Shown in pieces: positions 17,641 to 26,850 of a stretch of 64,000 nucleotides of DNA (position 1 is the first letter of the stretch; every line of letters starts with the position of its first letter). The position numbers and the translations under genes were made by a program. This DNA is from Marinomonas posidonica IVIA-Po-181 (GTDB lineage Bacteria; Pseudomonadota; Gammaproteobacteria; Pseudomonadales; Marinomonadaceae), in assembly GCF_000214215.1 (NCBI RefSeq), contig NC_015559.1, positions 806,001 to 870,000 on the forward strand, written 5' to 3'. Below the pieces are notes generated by a model, which was given only the letters and a program-made list of their open reading frames with translations, was not told where the DNA came from and searched no databases.

Positions 17641-18828
17641 TTAGAGGCTTTCGTCTCGGCCGAAATGCTTGCCTAATAAGGCATGGTAGAAGTTATGATC
17701 CTGCAACACCCCTAGACATTGATCACCTTCCATGAGAATCATAAATTGCTCAGCGTGATAACGTATTTCAACCGCTTCACGCATAGCAATGTTAGCCGGA
17801 ACAAGGAATACAGCGTCTTTTGGTGAATTGGCTAAGTTGGTTTCAGGCGACCAATCCACGGTTACCATTTCTCCCTTACTATTATAAACTTTTATTAGCT
17901 TGCCGTTATCCAGTTCTAGCCAAGTATTATCATTGATCATGATGTGACCATCTCTTTCGACCAGTTGATCAATCGGCGTCATTAAAGAGCTGCCACATAG
18001 TACATTGAGTGGGTTTGTGTGGGCGACAAATTTCTCAACGTATTCTGTTGCTGGATTCAACACGATTTGTTCCGGTGCATCTTCTTGAATAATGCGAGCC
18101 GATTCCATGATGGCAATTTTTGTACCGATCTTAAGGGCTTCGTCTAGGTCGTGGCTGACAAAGATAATGGTTTTATTTAAACGTTTCTGAAGTTCGATTA
18201 ATTCGTCTTGTAATTGAGAACGGATTAATGGGTCTAGTGCTGAGAAAGGCTCATCCATTAATAGTACGTCTGTGTCCATGACAAAAGCACGAGCCAAGCC
18301 AACGCGTTGGCGCATACCACCCGACAGTTCGTCTGGTTTTTTGTCAGCCCACTGATCCAAACTGACCATTTTGAGCTGTTCTCGTGCTTTTTGGAGACGT
18401 TCTTCTTTTGGCATGCCTTGCATTTCTAGTCCGAAAGCAACGTTCTCTAGCACGGTTAGCCAAGGCATAAGGGCGAAGCTTTGGAAGACCATAGACACAC
18501 GGTGAGTTCGCATATGGCGTAGAGTGCTGTCATCACACTTTGCCATATCAATCATCTTGTCGCCGTCTCTGACAAGGCAGCGACCACGGGCAATTTTATT
18601 TAAGCCATTAACCGCTCGAAGAAGGGTAGATTTACCTGAGCCTGACAAGCCCATCAACACACAGATTTCACCTTCATTAACTTCGATATTGGCATTTTGC
18701 ACACCAACTACATCGCCAGACATTCCAAGGATTTCATCACGGCTGTGGCCTTTGTCCATTAAGGGTAAGGTTTGATTTTGATTGTCGCCGAAAACAATGT
18801 CGACATTTTCAATTGATACAACAGCCAT
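17641..18828 (-). CDS. choV: Choline/betaine ABC transporter ATP-binding protein
   Basis: A 395-residue ATPase of the ProV/ChoV family. Walker A GLSGSGKST, Q-loop VFQSFALMPWLTV, signature LSGGMRQRVGLARA, Walker B DVLLMDEPFSAL and H-loop FVSHD are all present. The C-terminal region after about residue 260 has no clear tandem CBS domains as in ProV, which fits the Cho-type proteins. It energises choline uptake with ChoW and ChoX. It starts three bases after choW and is the last gene of the betI-choXWV block; a strong terminator follows. Confidence 0.92.
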   Translation of the reverse strand: MAVVSIENVDIVFGDNQNQTLPLMDKGHSRDEILGMSGDVVGVQNANIEVNEGEICVLMGLSGSGKSTLLRAVNGLNKIARGRCLVRDGDKMIDMAKCDDSTLRHMRTHRVSMVFQSFALMPWLTVLENVAFGLEMQGMPKEERLQKAREQLKMVSLDQWADKKPDELSGGMRQRVGLARAFVMDTDVLLMDEPFSALDPLIRSQLQDELIELQKRLNKTIIFVSHDLDEALKIGTKIAIMESARIIQEDAPEQIVLNPATEYVEKFVAHTNPLNVLCGSSLMTPIDQLVERDGHIMINDNTWLELDNGKLIKVYNSKGEMVTVDWSPETNLANSPKDAVFLVPANIAMREAVEIRYHAEQFMILMEGDQCLGVLQDHNFYHALLGKHFGRDESL

Positions 18829-18831
18829 GAA

Positions 18832-19677
18832 TTAAACCTCGTTCTTAACGGATGGGGTTTTGCAAATACGGTCAAGAATGATGGCCACTAATACGATGGC
18901 AACACCGGCTTCAAAACCTTGAGATATATTTACGGTATTAAGTGCACGAACGACGGGTTTACCGAGTCCGTCAGCGCCGACCAAGGCGGCAATCACCACC
19001 ATAGAAAGGGACAGCATGATACATTGAGTCACCCCAGCCATAATACTTGGCATAGCAGCAGGCAGTTCGACTTTATAAAGCAGTTTGGATTTCGTGCAGC
19101 CAAATGCTAAGCCGGCTTCTAGTAACTCATTTGGTACCTTGCTGACGCCCAGGTAAGTCAAACGAATAGGTGCGGCAATAGCAAAAATAATGGTTGAAAT
19201 CAGACCTGGTACATAACCTAAGCCAAACAGAATGAGGGTTGGGATTAGATAAACAAAGGTTGGAATCGTTTGCATTAAATCCAATATGGGGCGCAGAAAA
19301 GTATAAAGCCAAGGTCTATGAGCTGCCGCGATGCCAATTGGCACACCAATCATGACGCTTATTGCTGTTGCTGAAACAACAAGTACTAAGGTTTGAATGG
19401 TTTCAACCCAATAGCCCATGTTAATAATTAACAACAGAGCTGCTGCGATAAAAACCAGCAGGCCGATACTGCGATGAAGGAACCAAGCACCTGCTAATAC
19501 GACGCCAATAACCACTAATGGGTGAAGCCACTCAATGGCATCTACCATAGAGATAATCATGGTTTCTAATGTGATTGAAACAAGATCGAAAAAAACGGAA
19601 GCTGCATCAACTAGCCAATCGACAAAGTTTTCCATCCAGGCGCCAAGAGGAATTTTATTATCCGTCAGCCAATTCAT
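18832..19677 (-). CDS. choW: Choline ABC transporter permease
   Basis: A 281-residue inner-membrane permease of the ProW/ChoW type with about six membrane segments. The coupling-loop region (APIRLTYLGVSKVPNELLEAGLAFGCTKSKLLYKVELPAAMPSI) is the expected EAA motif region that contacts ChoV. The N-terminal 50 residues are amphipathic, as in ProW. Encoded between choX and choV on the same strand. Confidence 0.92.
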   Translation of the reverse strand: MNWLTDNKIPLGAWMENFVDWLVDAASVFFDLVSITLETMIISMVDAIEWLHPLVVIGVVLAGAWFLHRSIGLLVFIAAALLLIINMGYWVETIQTLVLVVSATAISVMIGVPIGIAAAHRPWLYTFLRPILDLMQTIPTFVYLIPTLILFGLGYVPGLISTIIFAIAAPIRLTYLGVSKVPNELLEAGLAFGCTKSKLLYKVELPAAMPSIMAGVTQCIMLSLSMVVIAALVGADGLGKPVVRALNTVNISQGFEAGVAIVLVAIILDRICKTPSVKNEV

Positions 19678-19760
19678 ATAAGTGTTCTCCCGAAGATTAA
19701 ATAAGACATGCTATGCAGCAAACTGACTGCATAGCATGTTGAGGTATTACAAAGAGGATA

Positions 19761-20696
19761 TTAAAGTCCTAAGTGTGCTTTAACGGCATTTAGGCCATTG
19801 CCACCGGAAGTGGTTTTGACACCTTCTAACCAAGCATCAAGCACACCTGGGTTAGCTTTTAACCAGTCACGAGCGGCTAAATTAGGCTTTTTGCCTTCAT
19901 CTAGGATGGCACCCATGACTTCATTTTCCATTGGCAAAGAGAATTTCAAGTTGGTAAGTAGCTTGCCAACATTTGGACATTCAGCAATGTAGCCTTTACG
20001 GATGTTAGTATGGACGTTTGCGCCACCATAGTTTGGACCGAAGTAGTCATCGCCACCGGCCAGATATTCCATGTCGAAGTTGGCGTTCATTGGGTGCGGT
20101 GCCCAACCTAGAAAGACAATCCATTTACCACGACGAGTGTTACGGCTGACCTGTGAAAGCATGCCTGCTTCACTTGACTCTACTAATTGGAAATTACCAA
20201 GGCCAAAAGCATTGGAATCGATCATGTCTTGAATGATGCGGTTACCGTCGTTACCAGGTTCAATACCATAGATACGGCCAGAGAAGTCTTTGCGGTGTTT
20301 TGCAATAGCGGCAAAATCTGTTACGCCAGCTTCATAAGCATTTTTGCTAACCGCTAGTGTGTATTTTGCGCCCATTAGGTTTGGACCAAGGTCTTCAACC
20401 GTACCGGCTTTTAGGTAGGGTTCGATATCCGCTTGCATAGTTGGCATCCAGTTACCTAAGAAAACGTCGATATCGCCGTTTGCAAGTGAAGTATAGGTTA
20501 CTGGAACAGAAAGCAATTGAGTTTTGGATTTGTATCCTAAGCCTTCTACCACTTCGCTAGTAATGGCCGTTGTTGCTGTGATATCAGTCCAACCCACGTC
20601 AGAAAAACGTACTGTTGAGCAGCTTGCTGCCATTGTGAAACCTGACACACTAGCCAAACTAATGGCGATCGCGGTTTTTGTTGCTTTATTTAACAT
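19761..20696 (-). CDS. choX: Choline-binding periplasmic protein
   Basis: A 311-residue binding protein of the OpuAC/ChoX family. The signal peptide is clear (MLNKATKTAIAISLASVSGFTMAA, cleavage near residue 24). Aromatic ligand-cage blocks are visible: VGWTDI, GNWMPTM, LGWAPHPMN and YFGPNYGGANVHTN. These match Sinorhizobium ChoX, which binds choline and acetylcholine. Gap to choW is 83 bases and to betI 114 bases. The BetI gene upstream supports choline as substrate, for osmoprotection through glycine betaine or as a nutrient. Confidence 0.92.
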   Translation of the reverse strand: MLNKATKTAIAISLASVSGFTMAASCSTVRFSDVGWTDITATTAITSEVVEGLGYKSKTQLLSVPVTYTSLANGDIDVFLGNWMPTMQADIEPYLKAGTVEDLGPNLMGAKYTLAVSKNAYEAGVTDFAAIAKHRKDFSGRIYGIEPGNDGNRIIQDMIDSNAFGLGNFQLVESSEAGMLSQVSRNTRRGKWIVFLGWAPHPMNANFDMEYLAGGDDYFGPNYGGANVHTNIRKGYIAECPNVGKLLTNLKFSLPMENEVMGAILDEGKKPNLAARDWLKANPGVLDAWLEGVKTTSGGNGLNAVKAHLGL

Positions 20697-20810
20697 ACCT
20701 TACCCTCTCTTTTGTGATAATCAAAAATTGATTAGTGCCATTTTATTATTGCAATATAAAGCTTCCTACCTTGCTCCATGGTGTATTATTCGACCATTTT
20801 TTACTTTTAC

Positions 20811-21410
20811 TTAATGTGGACGATAGCCTCTATCAGGCATGACCAGATCTAAGTAATCTTGTATGAGTTTAGCCGATGTTTCTTTGTGGATGCCGCCAGC
20901 CAAAGACCCTTGCAACCACATGCCATCAATCATGGCTGCCACAGTGAAGGCCACATCGCGTGCCTGTGCCACTGGAAATTCGGTTTTTAATACATGTACC
21001 AAAGCGCTTTGGAGACGCTTGGAATAAACGCGCTGTAAACGAAACAGCGATGGTGTATGCATGGCTGACGCCCAAAATCCCATCCAAGCTTTGACTACTT
21101 GGGGATGAGTTTGAGATTGGCTGAAACCAGCTTTAACTATAGCCATCACCTTATCTTTAGCGGGTTTATCTTTCGATTTCATGACTTCATCGGATAAAAC
21201 TTCAAAAAATTCATGAATCAAGCTTTTCATGGTCTCTTCGAAAAGACCGTCTTTGCCGCCAAAGTAATGGTTAATAATGGCGGGTGAAACGCCTGCTTTT
21301 TTGCCAATAACACTCACAGTAGCACCTGAAAAACCATATTTATCAATGGCTTTAATAGCGGCCTCGATGAGCTGAGGCTTACGTATTTCGGGCATTCCTA
21401 CTTTGGGCAT
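20811..21410 (-). CDS. betI: BetI transcriptional repressor (TetR family)
   Basis: A 199-residue TetR-type regulator matching BetI along its whole length: MPKVGMPEIRKPQLIEAA at the start, HTH region VSVIGKKAGVSPAIINHYFGGK, and the C-terminal block AAMIDGMWLQGSLAGG. BetI represses glycine betaine synthesis and choline uptake genes and is released by choline. The betA and betB enzymes normally beside it are absent from this window. A 16-base dyad 16 bases before the start (21426-21441) is a likely autoregulatory operator. Confidence 0.95.
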   Translation of the reverse strand: MPKVGMPEIRKPQLIEAAIKAIDKYGFSGATVSVIGKKAGVSPAIINHYFGGKDGLFEETMKSLIHEFFEVLSDEVMKSKDKPAKDKVMAIVKAGFSQSQTHPQVVKAWMGFWASAMHTPSLFRLQRVYSKRLQSALVHVLKTEFPVAQARDVAFTVAAMIDGMWLQGSLAGGIHKETSAKLIQDYLDLVMPDRGYRPH

Positions 21411-21425
21411 TGATGAACCTTTTTA

Positions 21426-21479
21426 TTAAACAACTGTTTAACGAAAACTATACTAGGCTGATTGTGCAATTTAGGTCAA
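21426..21479 (-). promoter_or_regulatory. betI-cho promoter with candidate BetI operator
   Basis: On the minus strand TTGACC (21474-21479), 18 bases, TAGTAT (21450-21455) form a good sigma70 promoter. Directly downstream is the dyad TTAAACA-AC-TGTTTAA (21426-21441), a TetR-family-style operator between the -10 box and the betI start. Binding by BetI is inferred from position. Confidence 0.6.
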
Positions 21480-21790
21480 CCCTTGACAATTCTAAATATT
21501 AGTTCTCTAAGCAATTTAACTTAATGATTTAATTAATAAAAATGTAATTTTAATTTTTTTCCGGGTCTTTTTTGTGAAGTCTTATGTCGGTTTGGGATAA
21601 AAATTAAGCAAGTATTTTTATTTTGTGGCCAAGTTTTTCTGATTAATGTGTTATTTGGTTTGAATTTTTAAGCTTGTGGCTTGTTTTAATAGTGGTATTA
21701 GAAGACGGTGATGCAATGCTTGCAAGTTCTCGTGATTTTTCTATGAACTGGGTATGATGAAAGTTAAATTGATGATTGGAGCCTTGCTTA
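21456..21790. other. Gene-free part of the betI/patB divergent region
   Basis: Between the betI start (21410) and the patB start (21791) there are 380 AT-rich bases. Apart from the betI promoter and operator I see only runs of A and T, a GGAG at 21778-21781 that serves as the SD of the lyase gene, and no convincing ORF or hairpin. Confidence 0.4.
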
Positions 21791-22939
21791 ATGGATGTAT
21801 CTTCTTCTGTGTTTGATCGTGTTATTGATCGTTCTGAAATGAGTAGTGACAAGTGGGCAAAATACCCCGAACAGGTTATTCCAATGTGGGTGGCTGATAT
21901 GGACTTTGATGCGCCTGAGTGCATCAAAACCGCTCTTAAAGAGAGAGTTGAGCAAGGCGTATTTGGCTACACTCATACTCCGAAAGCCTTGGTGTTAGCC
22001 ATCCAGAACCATCTTAAGAGCCGTTACGATTGGTCAGTTTCAGGTGGCGATTTAGTACATTTACCGGGATTAGTTTGTGCACTACATTTAAGTGTTCAAA
22101 TCTTTTCTGAAAAGGGCGATGGCATCGTTGTGCCAGGGCCGGTCTATTATCATTTGACCAAAGCGCCAGAGCTTGCTGGCCGCGAATTACATAAGGTCGA
22201 CATGGTTTTGCAGAATGATCGTTGGTTGCCTGACATGCAAGCCTTTGAAGCGGCATGTGCTAAACAAAACAGTAAAATGGTACTGTTATGTAATCCTCAC
22301 AACCCTGGTGGGACCGTGTTTCGCCGTAAAGAGCTACTTGCTATTCACTCGATTGCTGAGAAGTACGATTTATTGGTAGTCAGTGATGAGATTCATTGTG
22401 ATCTTATCTTAGAAAATTTACCTCATGTTCCTTTTGCTAGCTTAAATGAGGATGTGGCTCAACGTACGATTACCTTAATGGCGCCAAGCAAAACCTTTAA
22501 TATCGCTGGGTTAGGCTATGCATTTGCAGTGATAGAAAATGCCAAGTTACGACAAACATTTAAGCAAGCCCGAGCTGGCTTAGTGGCCTCTCCGAACATG
22601 TTGGGCCTAACGGCCGCTATATCAGCCTATGAAGATGGACAGCAATGGCATCAGAGTTTGTTGGAATACTTACGTCAAAATCGAGACTATTTAGCTCAGC
22701 GATTGGCTAACACACCACTGAAGATGAGTTCTTTAGAAGGAACTTATCTTGCTTGGATCGATGCCTCTGCCTTATCCGTTGAAGATCCATATGAATTTTT
22801 CTTAAACGCTGGTGTAGGTGTTTCATCGGGTAAGGATTTCGGCAATGCTTCGTTCGTTAGACTAAACTTTGGTTGTCCTAAGAGTGTTCTCGAACAAGCC
22901 TTGAATCGTATTGAGGCAGCATTAAAGAATGTGGTTTGA
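21791..22939 (+). CDS. patB: PatB/MalY-type PLP-dependent C-S lyase (aminotransferase fold)
   Basis: A 382-residue fold-type I PLP enzyme of the MalY/PatB family, which cleaves cystathionine or cysteine conjugates to release a thiol, pyruvate and ammonia. Visible blocks: IPMWVADMDFDAP at the N-terminus, GVFGYTHTP, LLCNPHNPGGTVF, VVSDEIHCDLIL, and the PLP lysine in APSKTFNIAGLGYAF. I chose the ATG at 21791 with GGAG nine bases upstream rather than an in-frame TTG at 21776. MalY in E. coli also represses the maltose regulon; no mal genes are nearby. Monocistronic. Confidence 0.88.
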   Translation: MDVSSSVFDRVIDRSEMSSDKWAKYPEQVIPMWVADMDFDAPECIKTALKERVEQGVFGYTHTPKALVLAIQNHLKSRYDWSVSGGDLVHLPGLVCALHLSVQIFSEKGDGIVVPGPVYYHLTKAPELAGRELHKVDMVLQNDRWLPDMQAFEAACAKQNSKMVLLCNPHNPGGTVFRRKELLAIHSIAEKYDLLVVSDEIHCDLILENLPHVPFASLNEDVAQRTITLMAPSKTFNIAGLGYAFAVIENAKLRQTFKQARAGLVASPNMLGLTAAISAYEDGQQWHQSLLEYLRQNRDYLAQRLANTPLKMSSLEGTYLAWIDASALSVEDPYEFFLNAGVGVSSGKDFGNASFVRLNFGCPKSVLEQALNRIEAALKNVV

Positions 22940-23136
22940 TGAATGAAGATGGATCTCGTGTTATCAGATATGCAATTGCCTTGTGATGATAACGTCGTCA
23001 TGTCTCTCTTAAGGAACTTATAACGCGAGTGTCAGTCATATTTTGCTGTGAATCGCAGGGGGCTATTCACTTATTTATGAGGGTATTTGGCATAGAAGGA
23101 TACGTTGCTTTAAGTATCAATTTATTTGTGTACTAA

Positions 23137-23928
23137 ATGATTGATTTTTCGGTTCGTTTTGGTGTTTTTGCAATCTTTTTTGTTTTCCTAATTGCTTGGC
23201 AATGGTGGCAACCAAGAAGTATCTTATTATTGTGGCGAAAACGTTGGCCACATAACTTATCCTTGTTATTTATTGGGGCCATTTGTGTGCGCCTCATCCA
23301 GCCTCTTCTATTGTCCTTTATTGCTATGTTGGGTGATGACGTTGGTTTATTTTCTCAATTGGCTTGGCCAACTTGGCTAACCGTTTTATTAAGTGTTGTT
23401 TGCTTGGACTGTTTGATCTACTGGCAACATAGACTTTTTCATCGAATTCCTTGGCTATGGCGGATTCATCGAGTTCACCATTCAGATCCTGAGTTGGACG
23501 TGAGCTCGGCAGTACGTTTCCACCCTATTGAAATCATTTTGTCTTTGGTGATTAAAGCGCTGGCGATTTATTTGTTGGGTATTCCTATTATCGCGGTCTT
23601 GCTATTCGATATTTTATTGAACGCTTCTGCCATGTTTAATCACACTAATGCTCGCTTACCGCGTCAAGTGGAATCCATCGTGCAGCGGGTCCTAGTGACG
23701 CCAGACATGCATCGGATTCATCATTCTCGTCGAGACCTGGAAGCGAACCGTAATTTTGGTTTTTTTCTGAGTATTTGGGACGGGTTATTTGCCACTAAAT
23801 GTCAGCAGGCGCTTGGAGGGGATGCGGCAATCCGCATTGGCTTACCTAATACTAAAACATACCAACCTAATTCGTTTAAAGCGTTATTAATCATGCCCTT
23901 TAAATTGGTTATTCGTAAACAAAAGTAG
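23137..23928 (+). CDS. Sterol desaturase / fatty acid hydroxylase superfamily protein
   Basis: A 263-residue integral membrane protein with four or five hydrophobic segments and the eight-histidine di-iron clusters of this superfamily: HRLFH, HRVHH (within RIHRVHHSD), a HTN site after FN, and HRIHH. These enzymes hydroxylate or desaturate lipid substrates at the inner membrane using O2. The real substrate cannot be read from sequence; bacterial members act on lipid A fatty acids, ornithine lipids, carotenoids or alkylglycerols. It is followed eight bases later by the yceH remnant, probably on the same transcript. Confidence 0.87.
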   Translation: MIDFSVRFGVFAIFFVFLIAWQWWQPRSILLLWRKRWPHNLSLLFIGAICVRLIQPLLLSFIAMLGDDVGLFSQLAWPTWLTVLLSVVCLDCLIYWQHRLFHRIPWLWRIHRVHHSDPELDVSSAVRFHPIEIILSLVIKALAIYLLGIPIIAVLLFDILLNASAMFNHTNARLPRQVESIVQRVLVTPDMHRIHHSRRDLEANRNFGFFLSIWDGLFATKCQQALGGDAAIRIGLPNTKTYQPNSFKALLIMPFKLVIRKQK

Positions 23929-23936
23929 GAAATATT

Positions 23937-24595
23937 ATGAGCTACCATGAAATTAATTTCATCGAAATGCGTGTGATTGGTTGCCTCATCGAGAAAGCAA
24001 TTACGACTCCAGAATATTATCCGTTGAGTCTTAATTCATTACAAACCGCTTGTAACCAGAAATCCAATCGTGAGCCTGTGATGAATTTGTCAGAGCAAGA
24101 GGTTCAGGACGCAGTGATTCCCTGGTTGAACGTGGATTGATCTCCGAAGTGGCTGGTGGCCATAGTCGTGTGAGCAAATATCAACATCGATTCTGTAATA
24201 CTGAATTTTCGGACCTGAAATTCAATGCAGGGCAAACTGCGGTGATTTGCCTGCTATTTTTACGAGGGCCACAAACTCCGGGTGAACTGCGTTCTCGAAG
24301 TGGGCGTTTACATGATTTTGACTCGAGAGAGGAGGTGGAAGCCGCTTTGGAGGCGTTGAAAAGTATGGTAGGTGGTCCTTATGTTGAGGCCTTACCTAAG
24401 CAAGCGGGCAAACGGGAAGCTCGTTTTCAAGAGTGCTTTTGCATGGGGGTTGAACGAGTCGTCACTGTCTTGTCTAATGAGGATTCATATCCGTTGAGTG
24501 ATGCTTCACTTGAAACCAGAGTAAATGAATTGGAGTCTCAGGTATCGAGTTTAATTGATCGAATTCAAGCGTTAGAAAATGCCAGTGGACTATAA
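23937..24595 (+). pseudogene. yceH: YceH (DUF480) gene with a one-base frameshift
   Basis: Two overlapping frames together give the whole YceH protein. The first (23937-24140) covers residues 1-67 from [26 protein letters not shown] to [10 protein letters not shown], then goes out of frame. The second (from about 24118) continues [20 protein letters not shown] to the end. Adding one base near 24116 restores a protein of about 219 residues, close to the 215 of E. coli YceH, with [16 protein letters not shown] sequence at the join. YceH has a winged-helix fold and is of unknown function. Both halves look well conserved, so the lesion is recent or a sequencing error. A C-terminal coiled coil (LETRVNELESQVSSLIDRIQ) is intact. 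Confidence 0.85.
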
Positions 24596-24683
24596 TGACC
24601 TTTAAGGTCAAACTTAGGGCATTTTTTACAGCTCGGTTGTTTCGTTTGAAATAACCGCATTTGGTTAGGTTGAGGGGGAAGCG

Positions 24684-25724
24684 ATGAAGACGTTACGCTG
24701 GGGAATTATCGGTACGGGGCAAATCGCCAATGCATTCGCGAGTGATTTCCGTTATGTGAAGTCGGGAGAGCTTAGAGCTGTCGCTTCCAGAAATAAAGCG
24801 TCCGCTGATGCCTTTTCTGCAAAATTTGATATTGAGCTCGCGTTTGTGGACTACTTCTCCTTGATTAACAGTCATGAAGTGGATGTGATCTACATTGCCA
24901 CCCCACATGTACATCACTATGACTTAGCAAAAGCCTGTATCTTAGCGGGAAAAGCGGTATTGTGTGAGAAACCTTTTACCCTTAATGAAGCCCAAGCGAG
25001 TGAGCTTTATGAGTTGGCAGAGCGTCATGAAGTCTTTGTAATGGAAGCCATGTGGACACGTTTTAATCCTGTTATTGAGCAAGTATTAGAATGGGTTGAA
25101 GAGGGTGAAATCGGCCATTTACAAAGCATTCAGGCGAGTTTTAATTTTGTTGCTCCGACTGACCCGAATCACAGATTAATGAATCTTGAACTGGGTGGTG
25201 GAGCTTTATTGGATGTGGGTATCTACCCTGTGTTCTTAGCTCAGCTGTTTTTTGGTAAGCCGGATTTTGTTCAAAACCAAGCTGTCATTGGTGACACGGA
25301 TGTGGATGTGTTTGAGCAAATTTTGTTGGGTTGGGAAAACGGACAGCTGGCTTCATTAGAAGCATCTTTGATTTCTTGTCATCCGAATCGAGCGATTCTA
25401 TCAGGTACAAAAGGCTATATCGAAATTGACTCTGAATGGTTCTGTGCAAGGTCATGTCGCATAGTCGATGAGGCTAACAATGAACGTGCGGTTGAATTTG
25501 ATTTTCCTGGTATGGGCTATCAATTCGAAGTCGATGAAGTAAACCGTTGTCTCGAAGAAGGTCTATTGCAAAGTCCAAATCACAGTTGGCAAGATAGTCT
25601 GGCATTAATGGCGACATTGGATGAAGTGCGCCAGGATATGGGCTTGTATTATCCAGGAGAAGAGCAACCGTCTCATGAAGACCTAGATCACCATCATCAT
25701 GAGCACAGCCATCATAAGCACTAA
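24684..25724 (+). CDS. Gfo/Idh/MocA-family NAD(P)-dependent oxidoreductase
   Basis: A 346-residue two-domain dehydrogenase. The Rossmann motif is WGIIGTGQIANAF and the conserved cofactor/active-site block is AVLCEKPFTLNEAQA near residues 90-105. The C-terminal alpha/beta domain includes LGGGALLDVGIYP, typical of the dihydrodiol dehydrogenase-like subgroup. The substrate (a sugar, inositol or dihydrodiol) is unknown. An odd feature is the C-terminal tail EDLDHHHHEHSHHKH, nine histidines in the last fifteen residues, outside the enzyme fold. Monocistronic, with a strong terminator behind it. Confidence 0.88.
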   Translation: MKTLRWGIIGTGQIANAFASDFRYVKSGELRAVASRNKASADAFSAKFDIELAFVDYFSLINSHEVDVIYIATPHVHHYDLAKACILAGKAVLCEKPFTLNEAQASELYELAERHEVFVMEAMWTRFNPVIEQVLEWVEEGEIGHLQSIQASFNFVAPTDPNHRLMNLELGGGALLDVGIYPVFLAQLFFGKPDFVQNQAVIGDTDVDVFEQILLGWENGQLASLEASLISCHPNRAILSGTKGYIEIDSEWFCARSCRIVDEANNERAVEFDFPGMGYQFEVDEVNRCLEEGLLQSPNHSWQDSLALMATLDEVRQDMGLYYPGEEQPSHEDLDHHHHEHSHHKH

Positions 25725-25743
25725 ACAGGCTGACCCAGATAAT

Positions 25744-25782
25744 AAAAAGCCTCATTGCCAAAGTTTGGGAATGAGGCTTTTT
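25744..25782. terminator. Bidirectional intrinsic terminator
   Basis: AAAAAGCCTCATT (25744-25756) pairs with AATGAGGCTTTTT (25770-25782), followed by more T. It separates the convergent oxidoreductase gene and suhB homologue. Confidence 0.92.
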
Positions 25783-25804
25783 TTGTTTTTCGGTAAAGAA
25801 AAGC

Positions 25805-26593
25805 TTAGTTAAGGTGTTTGTTTAACACAGGCAATAATACTTTAAACAAACGCGGCGCTGCACATAGAACGTCACCTGTCTCCAAGCTTGGAGAGCCATC
25901 AAAAGCGGCAATTAAAGCACCGGCTTCTTTAGCGATAAACAGAGGCGCTTGCATTTCCCATTCTTGTAACTTAATGCCCCAAGCACCGTCTAAACGACCT
26001 GCTGCAACGTTGGCTAGCATCAGTGCTGGCGCATCCTGCATAACAACGCGGGCGCCTTGTTGAGCGACATCAGAAAGTACCGCCAATTGGCCTTCAAGGT
26101 AGGTTGATGTGCGATCTGTTGCAGGGAATTGCGCTGCTAAGCTGGTATTTTCTATCGCACGAGCAGAGCTACTGCGAATTCGAGAGTTGTTTAAGTAAGC
26201 GCCTCGGCCTTTACTTGCGTAGAATTCATCACGAGTATGAGGGTTAAGCACAAGGGCGTGCTCTACTTTACCGGCAACAACATAACTGATGGTAATCACA
26301 TGACCAGCTAACCCACGAGAGAACAAATGTTGTCCTTGAATCGCATCAATAATCCATTCGCCTTCTTCTCCAGTTTGTACTGAACCTTGTAAACGAGTGG
26401 TGATGGTATCCGCAGGGTAAGCTTTTTCTAGATGGTAAACAATGCTGCGTTCAGCACCAGAACAAACGGCAGCGTAAACTTCCGCAGCAGATTTGCCTTG
26501 TTCCTTATCAAATAATAATTTCTCTTGAGAATGAACTATGTATTCTGCAGCGGCACGGGCTGCTTTTATTGCGACATTGATTCTAGGTTGCAT
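25805..26593 (-). CDS. suhB: SuhB homologue with degenerate inositol monophosphatase active site
   Basis: A 262-residue protein aligning end to end with E. coli SuhB (267), and divergent from trmJ exactly as suhB is in E. coli. The metal-binding motifs are eroded. The usual ITEESG is TTRLQG (Arg67, Leu68), and the usual DPLDGTTNF is DAIQGQHLF (Asp83 kept; Gln86 and Gln88 replace Asp and Thr). The upstream V-D is V-C (Cys44), and the WD of the last motif is WE (Trp212-Glu213). Phosphatase activity is therefore unlikely. E. coli SuhB also acts with Nus factors in rRNA antitermination, a role reported not to need catalysis. I infer that this orthologue keeps only the regulatory role. No frameshift; the fold core is intact. 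Confidence 0.85.
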   Translation of the reverse strand: MQPRINVAIKAARAAAEYIVHSQEKLLFDKEQGKSAAEVYAAVCSGAERSIVYHLEKAYPADTITTRLQGSVQTGEEGEWIIDAIQGQHLFSRGLAGHVITISYVVAGKVEHALVLNPHTRDEFYASKGRGAYLNNSRIRSSSARAIENTSLAAQFPATDRTSTYLEGQLAVLSDVAQQGARVVMQDAPALMLANVAAGRLDGAWGIKLQEWEMQAPLFIAKEAGALIAAFDGSPSLETGDVLCAAPRLFKVLLPVLNKHLN

Positions 26594-26850
26594 AATTTAC
26601 CATCATTAATTCGTCATTAAATATGTACTACCCGCCCTTTGTAAGGGAGCAGCAGTTGCCAGATAAAGTGTTAAAGAGCGGGCGTGCCAGATACGAGATC
26701 TGGGAGCCAAAATTTGAGCGCGAATTCTAGCTTAATAATCCTATATTGGCTAGAGAAATATTGGCGAAAAACTAACCAATTAAATGAATGCCAAAAAATA
26801 TCTGTTAAGATACGTGGATTTACATTATTTCTTAGCTGGTATCTATCATC

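Noticed and set aside
17641-20696. Proline/betaine ProVWX instead of Cho
   Set aside because: The adjacent betI gene, the lack of CBS domains in the ATPase and the ChoX-type binding-protein blocks favour choline; betaine uptake cannot be fully excluded.
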